Of a stretch of DNA of 64,000 nt, positions 19,860 to 29,400 are shown piece by piece. The position numbers were made by a program, and so were the translations under genes. Where the stretch lies: NCBI GenBank assembly GCA_964019155.1, contig OZ025243.1, positions 6,638,365 to 6,702,364 on the forward strand, in the 5' to 3' direction. Under the pieces are notes generated by a model. The model had not been told where the DNA came from, did not search any database, and saw nothing but the letters and a program-made list of their open reading frames with translations. The stretch is from Osedax fenrisi. Its lineage: Eukaryota > Annelida > Polychaeta > Sabellida > Siboglinidae. Numbering within the stretch: position 1 is the first letter of the stretch; every line of letters starts with the position of its first letter.

Positions 19860-22800
19860 ATCAGGCAACTAGGAAAGGGGCGAATGCCTGGAAAATAAAG
19901 GGGGGTACAAGGGAAATAGGTAATAATAATAGGTTAATAGGAAGATGTCCTAGGGAAAAGGTAGTAATAAATCGGATGGTAGTTGAATGTTTAATAGATA
20001 CAGGTAGTCAGGTTTCAGTGATATCAGAGGGGATGGTAAGGTCATTAGACTTGAAAGTAATACCTGTAAACCCAAAAGTTGATTTAAAAACAGCAAATGG
20101 CACTAAATTAGACTATAGGGGACAAGTAATAACGGATATTATATTATGGGGTAAGAAGAGTGAGAAGGTAGGTTTCATAGTAACTAATATTAAGGGATTG
20201 TTTATAATAGGTATGAATATTTTACAGACTTATGGGGTTATATCGATTACTGGAGTGAGTAGGGGAATTCATATAAGAAGTAGGGTATCAAATGGAATAA
20301 GTAGTGTTAGTATTAATAATGAGGAGATAGTAAAAGTTTATATAGGGTGTAAAAATAGAATTTTTAAGGAGAGCATAGAAAAATTAACTTATAAATATAG
20401 AAAAATATTTTTTTTAAATAATGACAGATTAGCTTCTGCTAAAGTAGGATTACACAGTATTAGAACAATAGACAAAATACCGGTCGCTCAACCTTATAGA
20501 CGAATAATACCTTCCCAGGTAGAGGCAGTGAAGAATCAGATTGTTAAGTGGGAGATGGGAGGGGTAATAGTTAAGTCCAATAGTGAATATGCAAGTCCAC
20601 TAGTGGTAGTAAAAAAGGGTACAGGAGAAATTAGATTATGTGTAGACTATAGGCAGCTGAATAATAAGACTATTAAGGATGCATATCCAATTCCTAGGAC
20701 AGATGATTCATTAGAGGCACTAGGGGGAGCTAAAGTATTTTCGTCTTTCGATTTAAAGTCAGCATATCACCAGATAAAAATAGTAAAAGAGGATCAATTT
20801 AAAACAGCATTCAGTTCCCCGTGGGGACTCTACGAGTTTACTAGAATGCCATTTGGTTTAACCACTGCTCCAGCTACATTTCAAAGAGTAATATCAAACT
20901 TATTTAGATCAGAGATGTATAAATTTGTAGTATGTTATTTAGATGATATATTAGTTTATTCTAAGACATGGAAGGAACATTTAGGACATATTGAAGTTGT
21001 AATGATGAGGTTGGAAGAAGCTGGATTTCAGTTAAATACAGGGAAATGTAGATTATTTATAAATGAAATACATTTTCTAGGCTTTAAGATATCAGATAAA
21101 GGGATAGGAACGATACCGGATAATATTAAGACGATAATAGAGTGGAAAAGGCCAAAGAACTTGAAGGAGTTAAGGTCATTCTTGGGTGTAGTATCATATT
21201 ATCGTAGGTTTATAGAAGGATATACTAAGATTGTACATCCATTATTAAAATTAACGAAATCTGAGGCAGGGGTAGGTAGTATAAGTAAGAGAATGAGTAG
21301 ACGGGTAAATATTAAGTGGGATGATGACTGTGAAAGAGCGATGCAGAAGATAAAAGATAAGTTAAGTAGTGCACCAATATTAGCATTACCTAGATTCGAG
21401 GAAGCATTCATATTAGAGACAGATGCATCACATCTTGGTTTAGGTGCTGTTCTTAGCCAGGTGATAGATGGGGAGAGGAAGGTAATTGCATATGCTAGTA
21501 GATCATTAAAGGCAGGAGAAGAAAATCAAGCTAATTACTCGGCTAAGAAACTAGAGTTTCTTGCCGTAGTATGGGCGGTAACTGATAAATTTAAACATTA
21601 CTTAATGGGGGCTAAACAGTGTACAATATTTACAGATAATAGCGCTGTAGCGTGTATAGAATATAAGAAACAGTTAACAGCTTTAGAGCAGAGGTGGGTA
21701 TCAAGACTAGCGCCATTTCCAATACGTTTTAAATATAGAACAGGTAGTACAAATATAGTAGCAGATGCGTTATCTAGGAGATGTGAGGAGAATAATGAGG
21801 TAGAAGGGGATGATTTCAAAAGATTATATGAGGATGATCTAGAGATCAATGATATTAGTATAATAGCAGGCATAGAGGAAGGGAAGATAAGGGAGATGCA
21901 AATGGAGGAGCATAGGTTAAAAGAGATAATAAAACATTTAGAAAGTGGGTCAATAAATAATGATAACTACATAATAGAAGAAGGAGTTCTATATAAGAAT
22001 AGGAAAAATGGTGATAAGGTATTGGTAGTTCCACGTGAGTTAATTAGGGAGATCTTACAAGGGGTACACGATGCCAATGGTCACCAGGGTATAGATAGAA
22101 CGGTAGCGAGAATCAGTCTAAAGTATACCTGGGTAGGTAGATATAGAGATATTAAGGAGTATATAGATAAGTGCGAAATATGTCAAGTATCTAAGGGAGG
22201 GGGTAGAAATCCTAAAATAGATATGGGATATTTAGGTGCAACTAGACCATTGGAGTTAGTGTTTCTAGACTTCGTTAATATTGATAAATCCTCAGATGGA
22301 AGAGAGAGTATATTAGTAATGACCGATTCATATACTAAGTTTACTAGAGCTATTCCTACTAGAAATCAGTTAGCAATTACGGTAGCTAAGATATTAATGA
22401 ATGAGTGGATCTATTGTTATGGGACTCCAGAGAGAATACATACCGACCAAGGACGTAATTTTCAAGCGGAAGTAGTTAGGGAAATATGTAAGTTATTTAA
22501 TATTAACCAAAGTAGGACTAGTCCTTATCATCCAGAAGGTAATGGACAATGCGAACGCATGAATAGATCTATTATTAATTTATTAAGAGTTTTGTGTACG
22601 GAAGAAAAGTCCAAATGGCCGATTCATTTACCCAAAATGATTCATGCGTATAATATTATGCCTCATGCGACAACAGGGTTTTCTCCATTTTTTTTAATGT
22701 TTGGACGTGAAGAAAAATTACCAGTGGATTTAAGATTAGAGAGGTATGGGAGAGGCACGGACAGTGATTGGTTATGGGAGACGAAGCAGAAAATGGGAGA

Positions 22801-23059
22801 AATCGGCAGTAAAGTAAAACATAGAATAGAATTAACTAGAAAAAAAATAAATGACAAAAAGAAAGAAGACGAATTAGAGGCTGGGACTATAGTTAGAATA
22901 AAAAAACGTAAATTAGGTAGACGGAAATTAGAAAATATTTGGGGTGAGGAAAAATGGGAAGTTGAAGGTAGAGTTAAAGGTACTTCTGCCTATAAAATTA
23001 AATTTGGCCAGACATGTAGGGTGGAAAATAGGATCAATTTAAGAGTAACCAAGGATTAA
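19832..23059 (+). CDS. pol: Pol polyprotein: protease, reverse transcriptase, RNase H, integrase
   Basis: The frame is open from 19,832. The first ATG is 19,976, giving 1,027 aa, but translation most likely enters by -1 frameshift from gag. Numbering from that ATG: protease DTG at 8-10 (CLIDTGSQVSVI); RT with PYRRI entry, LCVDYRQLN, FDLKSAYHQI, FGLTTAPATFQR and catalytic YLDD at 321-324; RNase H with TDAS at about 482-485 and ADALSRR near 596-602; integrase zinc finger H-H-C-C (GHQG ... CEICQ, about 698-735); integrase catalytic D765, D824 and E860, i.e. D,D35,E in the last pair. The C-terminus is basic, with no chromodomain that I recognise. All catalytic residues are present and there are no internal stops. 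It should be competent. Confidence 0.95.
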   Translation, partial: EFKPPTFPVDQATRKGANAWKIKGGTREIGNNNRLIGRCPREKVVINRMVVECLIDTGSQVSVISEGMVRSLDLKVIPVNPKVDLKTANGTKLDYRGQVITDIILWGKKSEKVGFIVTNIKGLFIIGMNILQTYGVISITGVSRGIHIRSRVSNGISSVSINNEEIVKVYIGCKNRIFKESIEKLTYKYRKIFFLNNDRLASAKVGLHSIRTIDKIPVAQPYRRIIPSQVEAVKNQIVKWEMGGVIVKSNSEYASPLVVVKKGTGEIRLCVDYRQLNNKTIKDAYPIPRTDDSLEALGGAKVFSSFDLKSAYHQIKIVKEDQFKTAFSSPWGLYEFTRMPFGLTTAPATFQRVISNLFRSEMYKFVVCYLDDILVYSKTWKEHLGHIEVVMMRLEEAGFQLNTGKCRLFINEIHFLGFKISDKGIGTIPDNIKTIIEWKRPKNLKELRSFLGVVSYYRRFIEGYTKIVHPLLKLTKSEAGVGSISKRMSRRVNIKWDDDCERAMQKIKDKLSSAPILALPRFEEAFILETDASHLGLGAVLSQVIDGERKVIAYASRSLKAGEENQANYSAKKLEFLAVVWAVTDKFKHYLMGAKQCTIFTDNSAVACIEYKKQLTALEQRWVSRLAPFPIRFKYRTGSTNIVADALSRRCEENNEVEGDDFKRLYEDDLEINDISIIAGIEEGKIREMQMEEHRLKEIIKHLESGSINNDNYIIEEGVLYKNRKNGDKVLVVPRELIREILQGVHDANGHQGIDRTVARISLKYTWVGRYRDIKEYIDKCEICQVSKGGGRNPKIDMGYLGATRPLELVFLDFVNIDKSSDGRESILVMTDSYTKFTRAIPTRNQLAITVAKILMNEWIYCYGTPERIHTDQGRNFQAEVVREICKLFNINQSRTSPYHPEGNGQCERMNRSIINLLRVLCTEEKSKWPIHLPKMIHAYNIMPHATTGFSPFFLMFGREEKLPVDLRLERYGRGTDSDWLWETKQKMGEIGSKVKHRIELTRKKINDKKKEDELEAGTIVRIKKRKLGRRKLENIWGEEKWEVEGRVKGTSAYKIKFGQTCRVENRINLRVTKD
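19835..19890 (+). promoter_or_regulatory. Programmed -1 ribosomal frameshift signal with H-type pseudoknot
   Basis: The slippery heptamer T TTA AAC at 19,835-19,841 is in the correct register for gag codons TTA (19,836-38) and AAC (19,839-41), i.e. X XXY YYZ. A 6-nt spacer leads to stem 1, CCTTTCC (19,848-19,854) with GGAAAGG (19,872-19,878), 7 perfect pairs. Stem 2 is CAGGCA (19,862-19,867, in the stem-1 loop) with TGCCTG (19,885-19,890), 6 perfect pairs. Loops are 7, 4 and 6 nt. The pol frame is open from 19,832, just upstream of the heptamer, so a -1 slip yields Gag-Pol. Heptamer, spacing and pseudoknot all match known -1 signals. The function itself is inferred. Confidence 0.85.
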
Positions 23060-23211
23060 GGTTTAGTTTTAGTTATAGTTTAGGGTTGTGTAGGTTATAC
23101 TTTTAGGTAATGGCATATATATTATGGGTAGTAATGTTGTTAAAAAAAAAAAAAAAAAAAATATATATATAATGTTTTTTATAAACAAATAGTGTGGTCA
23201 CTATTTTTCTT
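23060..23211 (+). other. 3' leader of Gypsy element with poly(A)-poly(TA) tract
   Basis: Between the pol stop and the PPT. Contains an A-run of about 19 and (TA)5 at 23,143-23,172. No env ORF. Confidence 0.7.
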
Positions 23212-23225
23212 AGGTAGTGGGTGGA
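23212..23225 (+). other. Polypurine tract candidate
   Basis: AGGTAGTGGGTGGA directly abuts the 3' LTR. It is purine-rich but broken by three T residues, so it is a weak PPT. It is the only candidate in that position. Confidence 0.55.
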
Positions 23226-23416
23226 TGTTGTAAGGTATATTATTAGTATTATACAAGTGTGTGCACTGTAGCGTATCATATGCATTCCTGTTTCCATTGT
23301 TGATATGCATGAATGATTTGATAAAAGTCATATCCTAAATTCAACAAGTCACTTCTAGAAATACAGTCAGTACTTAAACATCTATATTAGATATATAAAA
23401 CAAGCGTAGCGCATAT

Positions 23417-23420
<4 letters not shown>
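23226..23420 (+). repeat. 3' LTR (195 bp)
   Basis: Identical to the 5' LTR in my reading, TG...CA ends, followed at once by (TA)n at 23,421-23,461. Confidence 0.97.
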
Positions 23421-23461
<41 letters not shown>

Positions 23462-23466
<5 letters not shown>

Positions 23467-23640
23467 TGTTGATTATGATGATAATGGGGATACAAATAAG
23501 GTTTATTATCACTTATCATAGGTGTGACCACCCCTTTTAGGTGCATATAACAATATAGAACGAGATAAAATGAGATAAATAAATAAACAAAACGATAATA
23601 TAATATAATTTATAAAAATAGTAATGTTGTATGATTAAAA
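23462..23640 (-). mobile_element. Probable LINE 3' terminus
   Basis: On the minus strand, TGATAATAAACCTTATTTGT carries AATAAA and is followed by a CATTATCATCATAATCA-type tail, as at other LINE 3' ends here (12,125; 61,172). No coding part is attached. Confidence 0.4.
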
Positions 23641-24480
23641 TAAGTGGATCATAAGGATGGAACAATATAACTGGAGGCACATTTATAGTATTTCAGGTAT
23701 GAAATAAATTAAGGAAATGCATTAGAATGTAAGGAAGTTATTGGGCGTATTATTATTAGTAGGGAAGTAGAATAAGGAGAAGAAGTATAATATATTGCTT
23801 TATGAGCGAGTGATAGAAGGTATAGGAGAGAACAATTTTGTTGAGGGAATCAGTTGTATAGGAGTTGGTAGGAGTCGGTAATGGAATGATCAAATCGATT
23901 AATGGAGACAATTTATCATATATATACACAAATTATACGATTTAAAAGAGAATAATGAAGTATTAGGCATATTATAGAATAGGGAGAAGCAGTAGTCGAC
24001 AAGAAAGAGGACGATTGCGTTTATGAGGATAGTGGTAAGAGGTCGAGTTATGTGTTTTCTTATGAGACGAATTTTGAAGATGATAGTTAGCTGATTTAGA
24101 TATATCAGCTATACAAATAGCTGATAAAGCTTGGAAATTGAAGAATAGGTTAGTATAAAATTATCACCACATTTTAAGATTTAGAACATATGATAAGGAG
24201 ACCGTCAATGACACAAGGAGGACAATATTGATAGTTAGATGGGATATTTAGGAGTGCTGATTTTGAAGAGTTAAATAGAAGGTTGTTAGAGATAAGCTAT
24301 GATCTGATAGTTGATGCACATTTACATAACTGTGAGTTACCTTGTATTACATTAGAGGAGTTAGATAAGAATGAATAGAGTTTAATACCATCAGCGTATA
24401 TGTGATATACCACTATAGTGGGCATCTAGACATGTATCAATAATATCATGTGTAGAGCGAAATTATGCAGATTTAAAGGT
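23641..24480. other. Unrecognised, less AT-rich stretch with decayed coding look
   Basis: Purine-rich plus strand with short open pieces. The longest (24,242-24,378) reads SADFEELNRRLLEISYDLIV and ITLEELDKNE before TAG. A second piece near 24,105 reads ISAIQIADKAWKLKNRL. The codon-like composition suggests an old gene or transposon exon, but I recognise no family. Confidence 0.3.
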
Positions 24481-24751
24481 GTAAGGTCTTTATACTATTT
24501 ACATTGTGTGAATATATTAGTAATATTTATATGTATTTCATTATCATTATAATACATAGTATACGTAAATAAATATATATATATATATATATATCATATA
24601 TATTTATATATACATACTATATAAATATAAACCTTCTCCATAAATGTTAAAATCATCAGTATCTGTAAATTATAATATATTTAGTATAGTACAATATGCT
24701 ATATCAGATGTATTATATAATATCAATATTAGATAAATAAATATATGTATT

Positions 24752-24787
<36 letters not shown>

Positions 24788-25197
24788 CATCTTTATTTAT
24801 TTTTTTAGTTTTGTATAAGGTTATCAAATTGCCTATTATTTTTATCATATATTTGTATTATTATTTTCCATTCTCTAATAATTAACCGGGTAGAACTAGA
24901 TAAGCTTTGCTTTTTTTACCCAGTAGTTCGCTACACCTTCTGAGTAATATCATAATACATACATATTTGATGTATAATTAATAACTGATGTATATAAATT
25001 AGCTATAAATAAAGTGTAAAAAATGTCCCTAATTGTTTTTTGAATCTAACAAAAATGTAAATAAAATGTGTCTATTATATAATTACTAAGCAAGAAAAAT
25101 AAGTATATTTATGATTAGCATTACTTTAGTAATATTGTCATATGTTAATATACTAATATTTGTGCTTATTTATAAATAACATAATATTACGCACATA
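24481..25197. other. AT-rich spacer with (TA)n and stem-loop repeat
   Basis: (TA)n at about 24,567-24,594 and 24,757-24,782. The R3-like stem-loop is at 24,886-24,960. Otherwise nothing recognised. Confidence 0.5.
24886..24960 (+). repeat. Dispersed stem-loop repeat R3, copy b
   Basis: CGGGTAGAACTAGATAAGC TTT GCTTTTTTTACCC forms GGGTA/TACCC with an inner AAGC/GCTT stem, followed by AGTAGTTCGCTACACC. Diverged from copies a and c. Confidence 0.45.
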
Positions 25198-26144
25198 TAG
25201 GGGAAAGTCTCCGATTATCGACCCCCTCTTAATACCGACCCCCTCTCGTATCTCAGTAACTATAATAGATATCAACAAATATATATACATGAACTGTTAG
25301 CAATTTAATTATAAATATGAACAAGTATATTGTTTTACAAAATATTCAATCCAACAATTGTTATTTGATAAAATGTAATATTCTGTTTTTACTTTTTAAA
25401 TATTTGAATACAAACTTTTTTTAAATCATTGTAAATACTTTATTAATTAAAAGAAAACTTAATACTGCGTAACATATTGTAGATCAATAAAATGTTTATA
25501 AATATTATAAAAATATTTAATTTGAATAACTATTAACCAAAATATCTTAATTATAGCAACCCATATGATTTTACTAATGCCGACCCCCTAAATTACCCTA
25601 ATACCGACCCCATGTGATTTATAATATCCAATAAAAATAGATCAGTATTTTACTTTAAAATATGTCATAAGTTGTTTGTGTATCATTGATATAGATTAAG
25701 GATTCATGATTCCATTCGATTATATACATACTGATTAATAACTAAATATTAAATAATAATATATACTATTTTAATATAATTACTATAAAGTTTAAATTTA
25801 AATTTAATATTACTATTAAAACATAAATTCAATACAAATAATTGCGTGCATGTTATAATTAATTATATTTATGAATATCTGCTATTATAATACTAACATT
25901 ATTTATACCACTATTATTTTAGGGGGTCGGTAATAGGAGAAGGGGGTCGGTATTAAGAATAGATATCCGATTACCGACCCCCCTGTTTATTCTTGTAAAT
26001 ACAATTATATCAAATATTTAAAATAGTCACATTATTCAATACCATAATATTACCCTATTTACAAAATTTCAAATATATATATTAAATATTGAATAAGTTA
26101 TTACAAATAATCATTTACGGTCGGTAATCGGAAACTTTCCCCTA
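25198..26144. mobile_element. Non-autonomous TIR DNA transposon (947 bp), TA target
   Basis: Terminal inverted repeats of 26 bp with two mismatches begin TAGGGGAAAGT and continue CTCCGATTATCGACC (left), TTCCGATTACCGACC (right). They are flanked by TA on both sides (25,196-25,197 and 26,145-26,146), as in Tc1/mariner-type elements. There is no transposase ORF. The interior carries extra copies of the TIR-derived motif (A/T)-CCGACCCC in both orientations (about 25,219, 25,235, 25,579, 25,604, 25,922, 25,942, 25,973 and 26,119). Confidence 0.8.
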
Positions 26145-26146
26145 TA

Positions 26147-26719
26147 ATCTTACTTTTACGATGCTTTCACTAATAAGGGTTATACACGAGTATAAATAAT
26201 ACATATTACATCATTTAGAGTTATGTAATAAGTAGATACTGTGTATGTATACTGTGTATGTTGACTTATATGGTGGTGATAAGAGGTAATCAATGGCAAC
26301 TATAATATTTGTATAATGTAGTGATTTAAACGTAGACGAGTGCATTATTTAGTTATAAATTAATAATAAATAGTGTTACAATGAGAATATAAATATTGGT
26401 TACAGATTATCAATGACAATGGTAGGATTGATGTATTTAATCTCAAAATAAACATAATAAACATTAAATGCATTACGTTTAATAAAAGTAAAGAACAGGC
26501 AGTACATTTGTAAGGATTTATGTTGGAATGTGTTGTTATTAAGAAATAATTAAATATAATCCATATATATAAATAATAACATGATTGTGTAGATGTTACT
26601 TCTGTAGTTTCTAAATAAAAGTTAAATTAATTATGTATGCTGATAGATATACATATGTATATTAAATAAGTATACGTATTGTATATTGTAAATATTCTAC
26701 ACAACTTGTATATTTAATA

Positions 26720-26782
<63 letters not shown>

Positions 26783-26895
26783 AAACATATGAAAATAATA
26801 TAATTATGGATCTCTAATAGAGAATTCTAAAACGGATTATCTAATTGCTTATTGTTAGTTAACTGGAAATTTTTTTTATTTTCTGTAATTTGTGT
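26147..26895. other. AT-rich spacer
   Basis: (TA)n at about 26,718-26,780. No gene recognised. Confidence 0.5.
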
Positions 26896-27085
26896 TAATT
26901 CAAATATTTAATTTAATATTACTCGATTTAAGATCCTGATTATCAGTAATTTGATATTTAACAACATTAGTTAAACTATTGATATTATTAGATGAGTCAG
27001 CGATTAGTTTAAATAGTTGTTCTGTATTGTCACGTGTACATAGTGATACTAACTTGTTGTTGGTTTTAATGAAATGTCAATAGTT
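26896..27085 (-). pseudogene. Possible LINE ORF1 fragment
   Basis: The minus-strand frame reads LVSLCTRDNTEQLFKLIADS and SSNNINSLTNVVKYQITDN, resembling the coiled N-terminal part of the CR1-like ORF1 proteins here. Short and unsupported by neighbours. Confidence 0.3.
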
Positions 27086-27167
27086 TCTATATAAAAGTTA
27101 ATTTCATTATTTTGACAGAAATAAATATATATCATATATATATATATATGTATTATAGTGTATATGT

Positions 27168-27206
<39 letters not shown>

Positions 27207-27456
27207 ACTCAGAAGGGTGATATTGAAAAATCTATTAAGCAAATATGTTAGTTTGAGCTTATGACCTCTTCATCATAGTTAGTGATCTTAAAACTAAAAC
27301 GAGGGTAAACGGTATAAAAATATCTATAATAATTAAACAAAATAAAAATTGATAACATATGTAAATATAATGTTGTGATATAAACAGTTAAAAGTAGAGA
27401 ATAAGATAATAAACTAAAGATACAATATACAATGCTAAGTAAATTAATAAAACGCT

Positions 27457-27873
27457 TTAAACAAAGTTGAAGAATTTCGATAAAATTCTTCCCGAACCTT
27501 CTATTGATTCTTTAATACTGGCGATATTCAATATTATCCAGGTATTTGAAGGAAAATTCATATCTATCTTGATAATTTGGTTTCCCGAGTACCAAGAGCC
27601 CAAATAACCAACACAGAAGGGAATTACATATCCGAGGTGGCGATACTTTTCTATCTTCCTGTTAGCGGCAGATTCCATATTTGTAATCGAGTCGTAGGGA
27701 ATTGTGATGTCGACAAAATAACATGAGTTGTTATATTTGATAACAAGATCCGGTTTTAAATTATCTAGTGAGATATAGCTAGTATCGTACTCAATATCGC
27801 ATTCATCTAGGAACTTAGATAGTACTCCAATGACAGCATCGTGTCTTTTATCATTTTTAGTGATGCAGTACAC
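27457..27873 (-). CDS. Restriction-like endonuclease domain of R2/NeSL-like LINE (138 aa, partial)
   Basis: C-terminal nuclease that nicks target DNA for target-primed reverse transcription. KNDKRHDAVIGVLSKFL is the RHN-type lead. KPDLVIKY and then YFVDITIPYD (about residues 44-63) give the PD...D-x-T nuclease core, and NRKIEKYRHLG supplies the following basic residues. The zinc knuckle CRQCYSKDETMMHILNMC (CX2C...HX4C) lies immediately upstream in a shifted frame near 27,925-27,875. The frame reaches a natural stop followed by the 3' UTR. Confidence 0.75.
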   Translation of the reverse strand: MYCITKNDKRHDAVIGVLSKFLDECDIEYDTSYISLDNLKPDLVIKYNNSCYFVDITIPYDSITNMESAANRKIEKYRHLGYVIPFCVGYLGSWYSGNQIIKIDMNFPSNTWIILNIASIKESIEGSGRILSKFFNFV

Positions 27874-27927
27874 ATATTCAATATGTGCATCATCGTTTCA
27901 TCCTTGGAGTAGCATTGCCTACATTTT

Positions 27928-28782
27928 TTATCTGTTGGCCTGGAAAACTTTTACTGGAAGAGTCTGAGTTCTAGCCATGTGCCAATAGTTCCAGGATTTG
28001 AAAGATAGTGTCGATTCTTGTGATATTATCTTTGTGAATACCTTTGCATTTGCATCCTGGGATAAACACTCAGCTACACTGCCTTGTAACGGAAGTTCCA
28101 CGAATTTTCTGCTCCATTGCTTTCTCAGCGCAAGTCGCATGCTTTTGACAACCTTAGCAGGAGTGGAGCAGATATCATCTATAACTATGATTATGTTCCC
28201 ATAGGATATATCAATGCGAGCTCCAATGTGTGTTGCTGCATGTCGAGTAAGCGTCTAAAGATTAGCACCTTTGCTATAAAATCTATAACCATGGTTATAT
28301 GCATATAACCCATGCGTTTGGCTACCGGATAGAAATTCAGTGAGTGGTATTTCATGATCATGTCCGATAGCACAATTTAGGGTATTTGATAGTTGGCGAT
28401 TAGCAATTGAGGATATCATGTTATCCCTAAAAGATAGTAATTGCGTTGCTTTAGAGATTGTCCAAATATCTACTTCTTGGCTGATTTTACCACTTCCCAA
28501 TATTTCTATCAGCATAGAATAATGGAGTATACTAGAATGTTGATATATCAACATTGTCAGGAGTATTAGTATTATATCTTAGGATCTGTTTTATAGATTT
28601 ATCCAGATCGTAGATACTTTCCTTCGTGACTCGTCCAGATGAGAGCTTATGGTATAGTTAGGGATTAAGTGACTTCTCAAAACTTCTATTTTTAGTCCAG
28701 AGTCTGAAAGTTGATTAAGTTGAGCAGGTATATCAGTAGTAACATTAAACAAGAACTTAGATCTAGAACTTATAATATTCAT
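27928..28782 (-). pseudogene. RT thumb and linker of R2/NeSL-like LINE
   Basis: The frame 28,782-28,591 reads PAQLNQLSDSGLKIEVLRSH and LIPNYTIS, the post-palm block in which the second strand lies. 28,554-28,255 and 28,140-27,928 carry WTISKATQLLSFRDNM and LRKQWSRKFVELPLQGSV. Three frames are needed, so this is decayed. Confidence 0.6.
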
Positions 28783-28800
28783 TATATTATATTATATTAT

Positions 28801-29054
28801 ATTCATCAATGATGAATCATTGATGATTCATAATTTATAATTTCCAATGTAAATCTAATACAATTTCATTATAATGTAATACATATATGTATTAACATAT
28901 GCTTATACATATGTATAAGCGCAAACAATACAGTATACATTTAAAACGTATACAAAATAAATATACCATATATATAACCTATAGGTTATATCCTCTCTGG
29001 GGTTATATAATGCATTTTCAATTATAAATTAATTCTTAATATCATTGGAAAAGT
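28801..29054. other. AT-rich spacer
   Basis: Short local palindromes (ATGAATCATTGATGATTCAT near 28,808; ATACATATGTAT-type runs). No gene. Confidence 0.4.
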
Positions 29055-29140
29055 AAAAACCTATTTATAAGAAAACCTCTCTATAAGAACAAAAGTACTG
29101 ACAAAAAATAGTTTCTTATAGAGAGGTTTTACTGTATATA
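29055..29140. mobile_element. Tiny foldback MITE, pogo-like ends
   Basis: A perfect 18-bp inverted repeat, AAAACCTCTCTATAAGAA (29,072-29,089) and its complement (29,113-29,130), with a 23-nt loop. The right end continues ACTGTATA. The ACAGTAAAACCTCT form resembles pogo/Tigger-type TIRs. The left side carries a second, degenerate copy of the motif in tandem (29,057-29,071). Confidence 0.55.
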
Positions 29141-29164
29141 TATATAAATATAAATATAATATTA

Positions 29165-29400
29165 TAAGTGATTCACAATATGGTTTTAGGTTATAATATG
29201 CTAATATATCAACGTCTGATGCTGTAATGCAATTGAATTTATTACTGACGCTTTAGAAAATTGTGATAAATGTTCTATTGTTTCAATTTACCTCAAAAAC
29301 GCATTTGATACATTATATAATTCGATACTTATTAACAAATTACACTTATATGGAATTAGGGATACTGCAATACTTGACATATATATATATATATATAATA
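29165..29400 (+). pseudogene. CR1-like RT fragment (motifs 2-A)
   Basis: Pieces in shifted frames read SQYGFRL, TSDAVMQLN, ITDALENCDKCS, IVSIYLKNAFDTLYNSILIN (catalytic block A with D to N change in LDLKKAFD) and KLHLYGIRDTAI. It ends at (TA)n. Confidence 0.6.

Larger units (their letters stand above)
18672..23420 (+). mobile_element. Complete Ty3/Gypsy LTR retrotransposon
   Basis: A 4,749-bp element: two 195-bp LTRs that match at every position by eye, a PBS, gag (19,080-19,859), a -1 frameshift signal, pol (protease-RT-RNase H-integrase, to 23,059), a purine-rich tract and the 3' LTR. It sits inside a (TA)n tract, so a TATA target duplication (18,668-18,671 and 23,421-23,424) fits but cannot be proven. 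The domain order with integrase last identifies Ty3/Gypsy rather than Copia. There is no env ORF. Identical LTRs and intact ORFs imply a very recent insertion. The whole element is noticeably richer in AGG/GGG purine strings than its host DNA. Confidence 0.97.
27372..28800 (-). mobile_element. R2/NeSL-like LINE (restriction-like endonuclease type), 5'-truncated
   Basis: Minus-strand order: RT thumb region (28,782-28,260), a CCHC zinc-knuckle linker (about 27,935-27,870), the C-terminal restriction-like endonuclease (27,873-27,457), then an ~85-bp 3' UTR. The RT palm is absent, so the insertion is 5'-truncated near 28,800. Several frameshifts separate the blocks. Its 3' end is duplicated at 1,483-1,617, so the family has moved more than once. 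Elements of this class (CRE, R2, R4, NeSL) often insert site-specifically. The flanks at the two copies show no shared target that I can see. Confidence 0.75.

Noticed and set aside
23060..23225. Possible env gene of the Gypsy element
   Set aside because: Only about 166 bp between the pol stop and the 3' LTR; no ORF fits.
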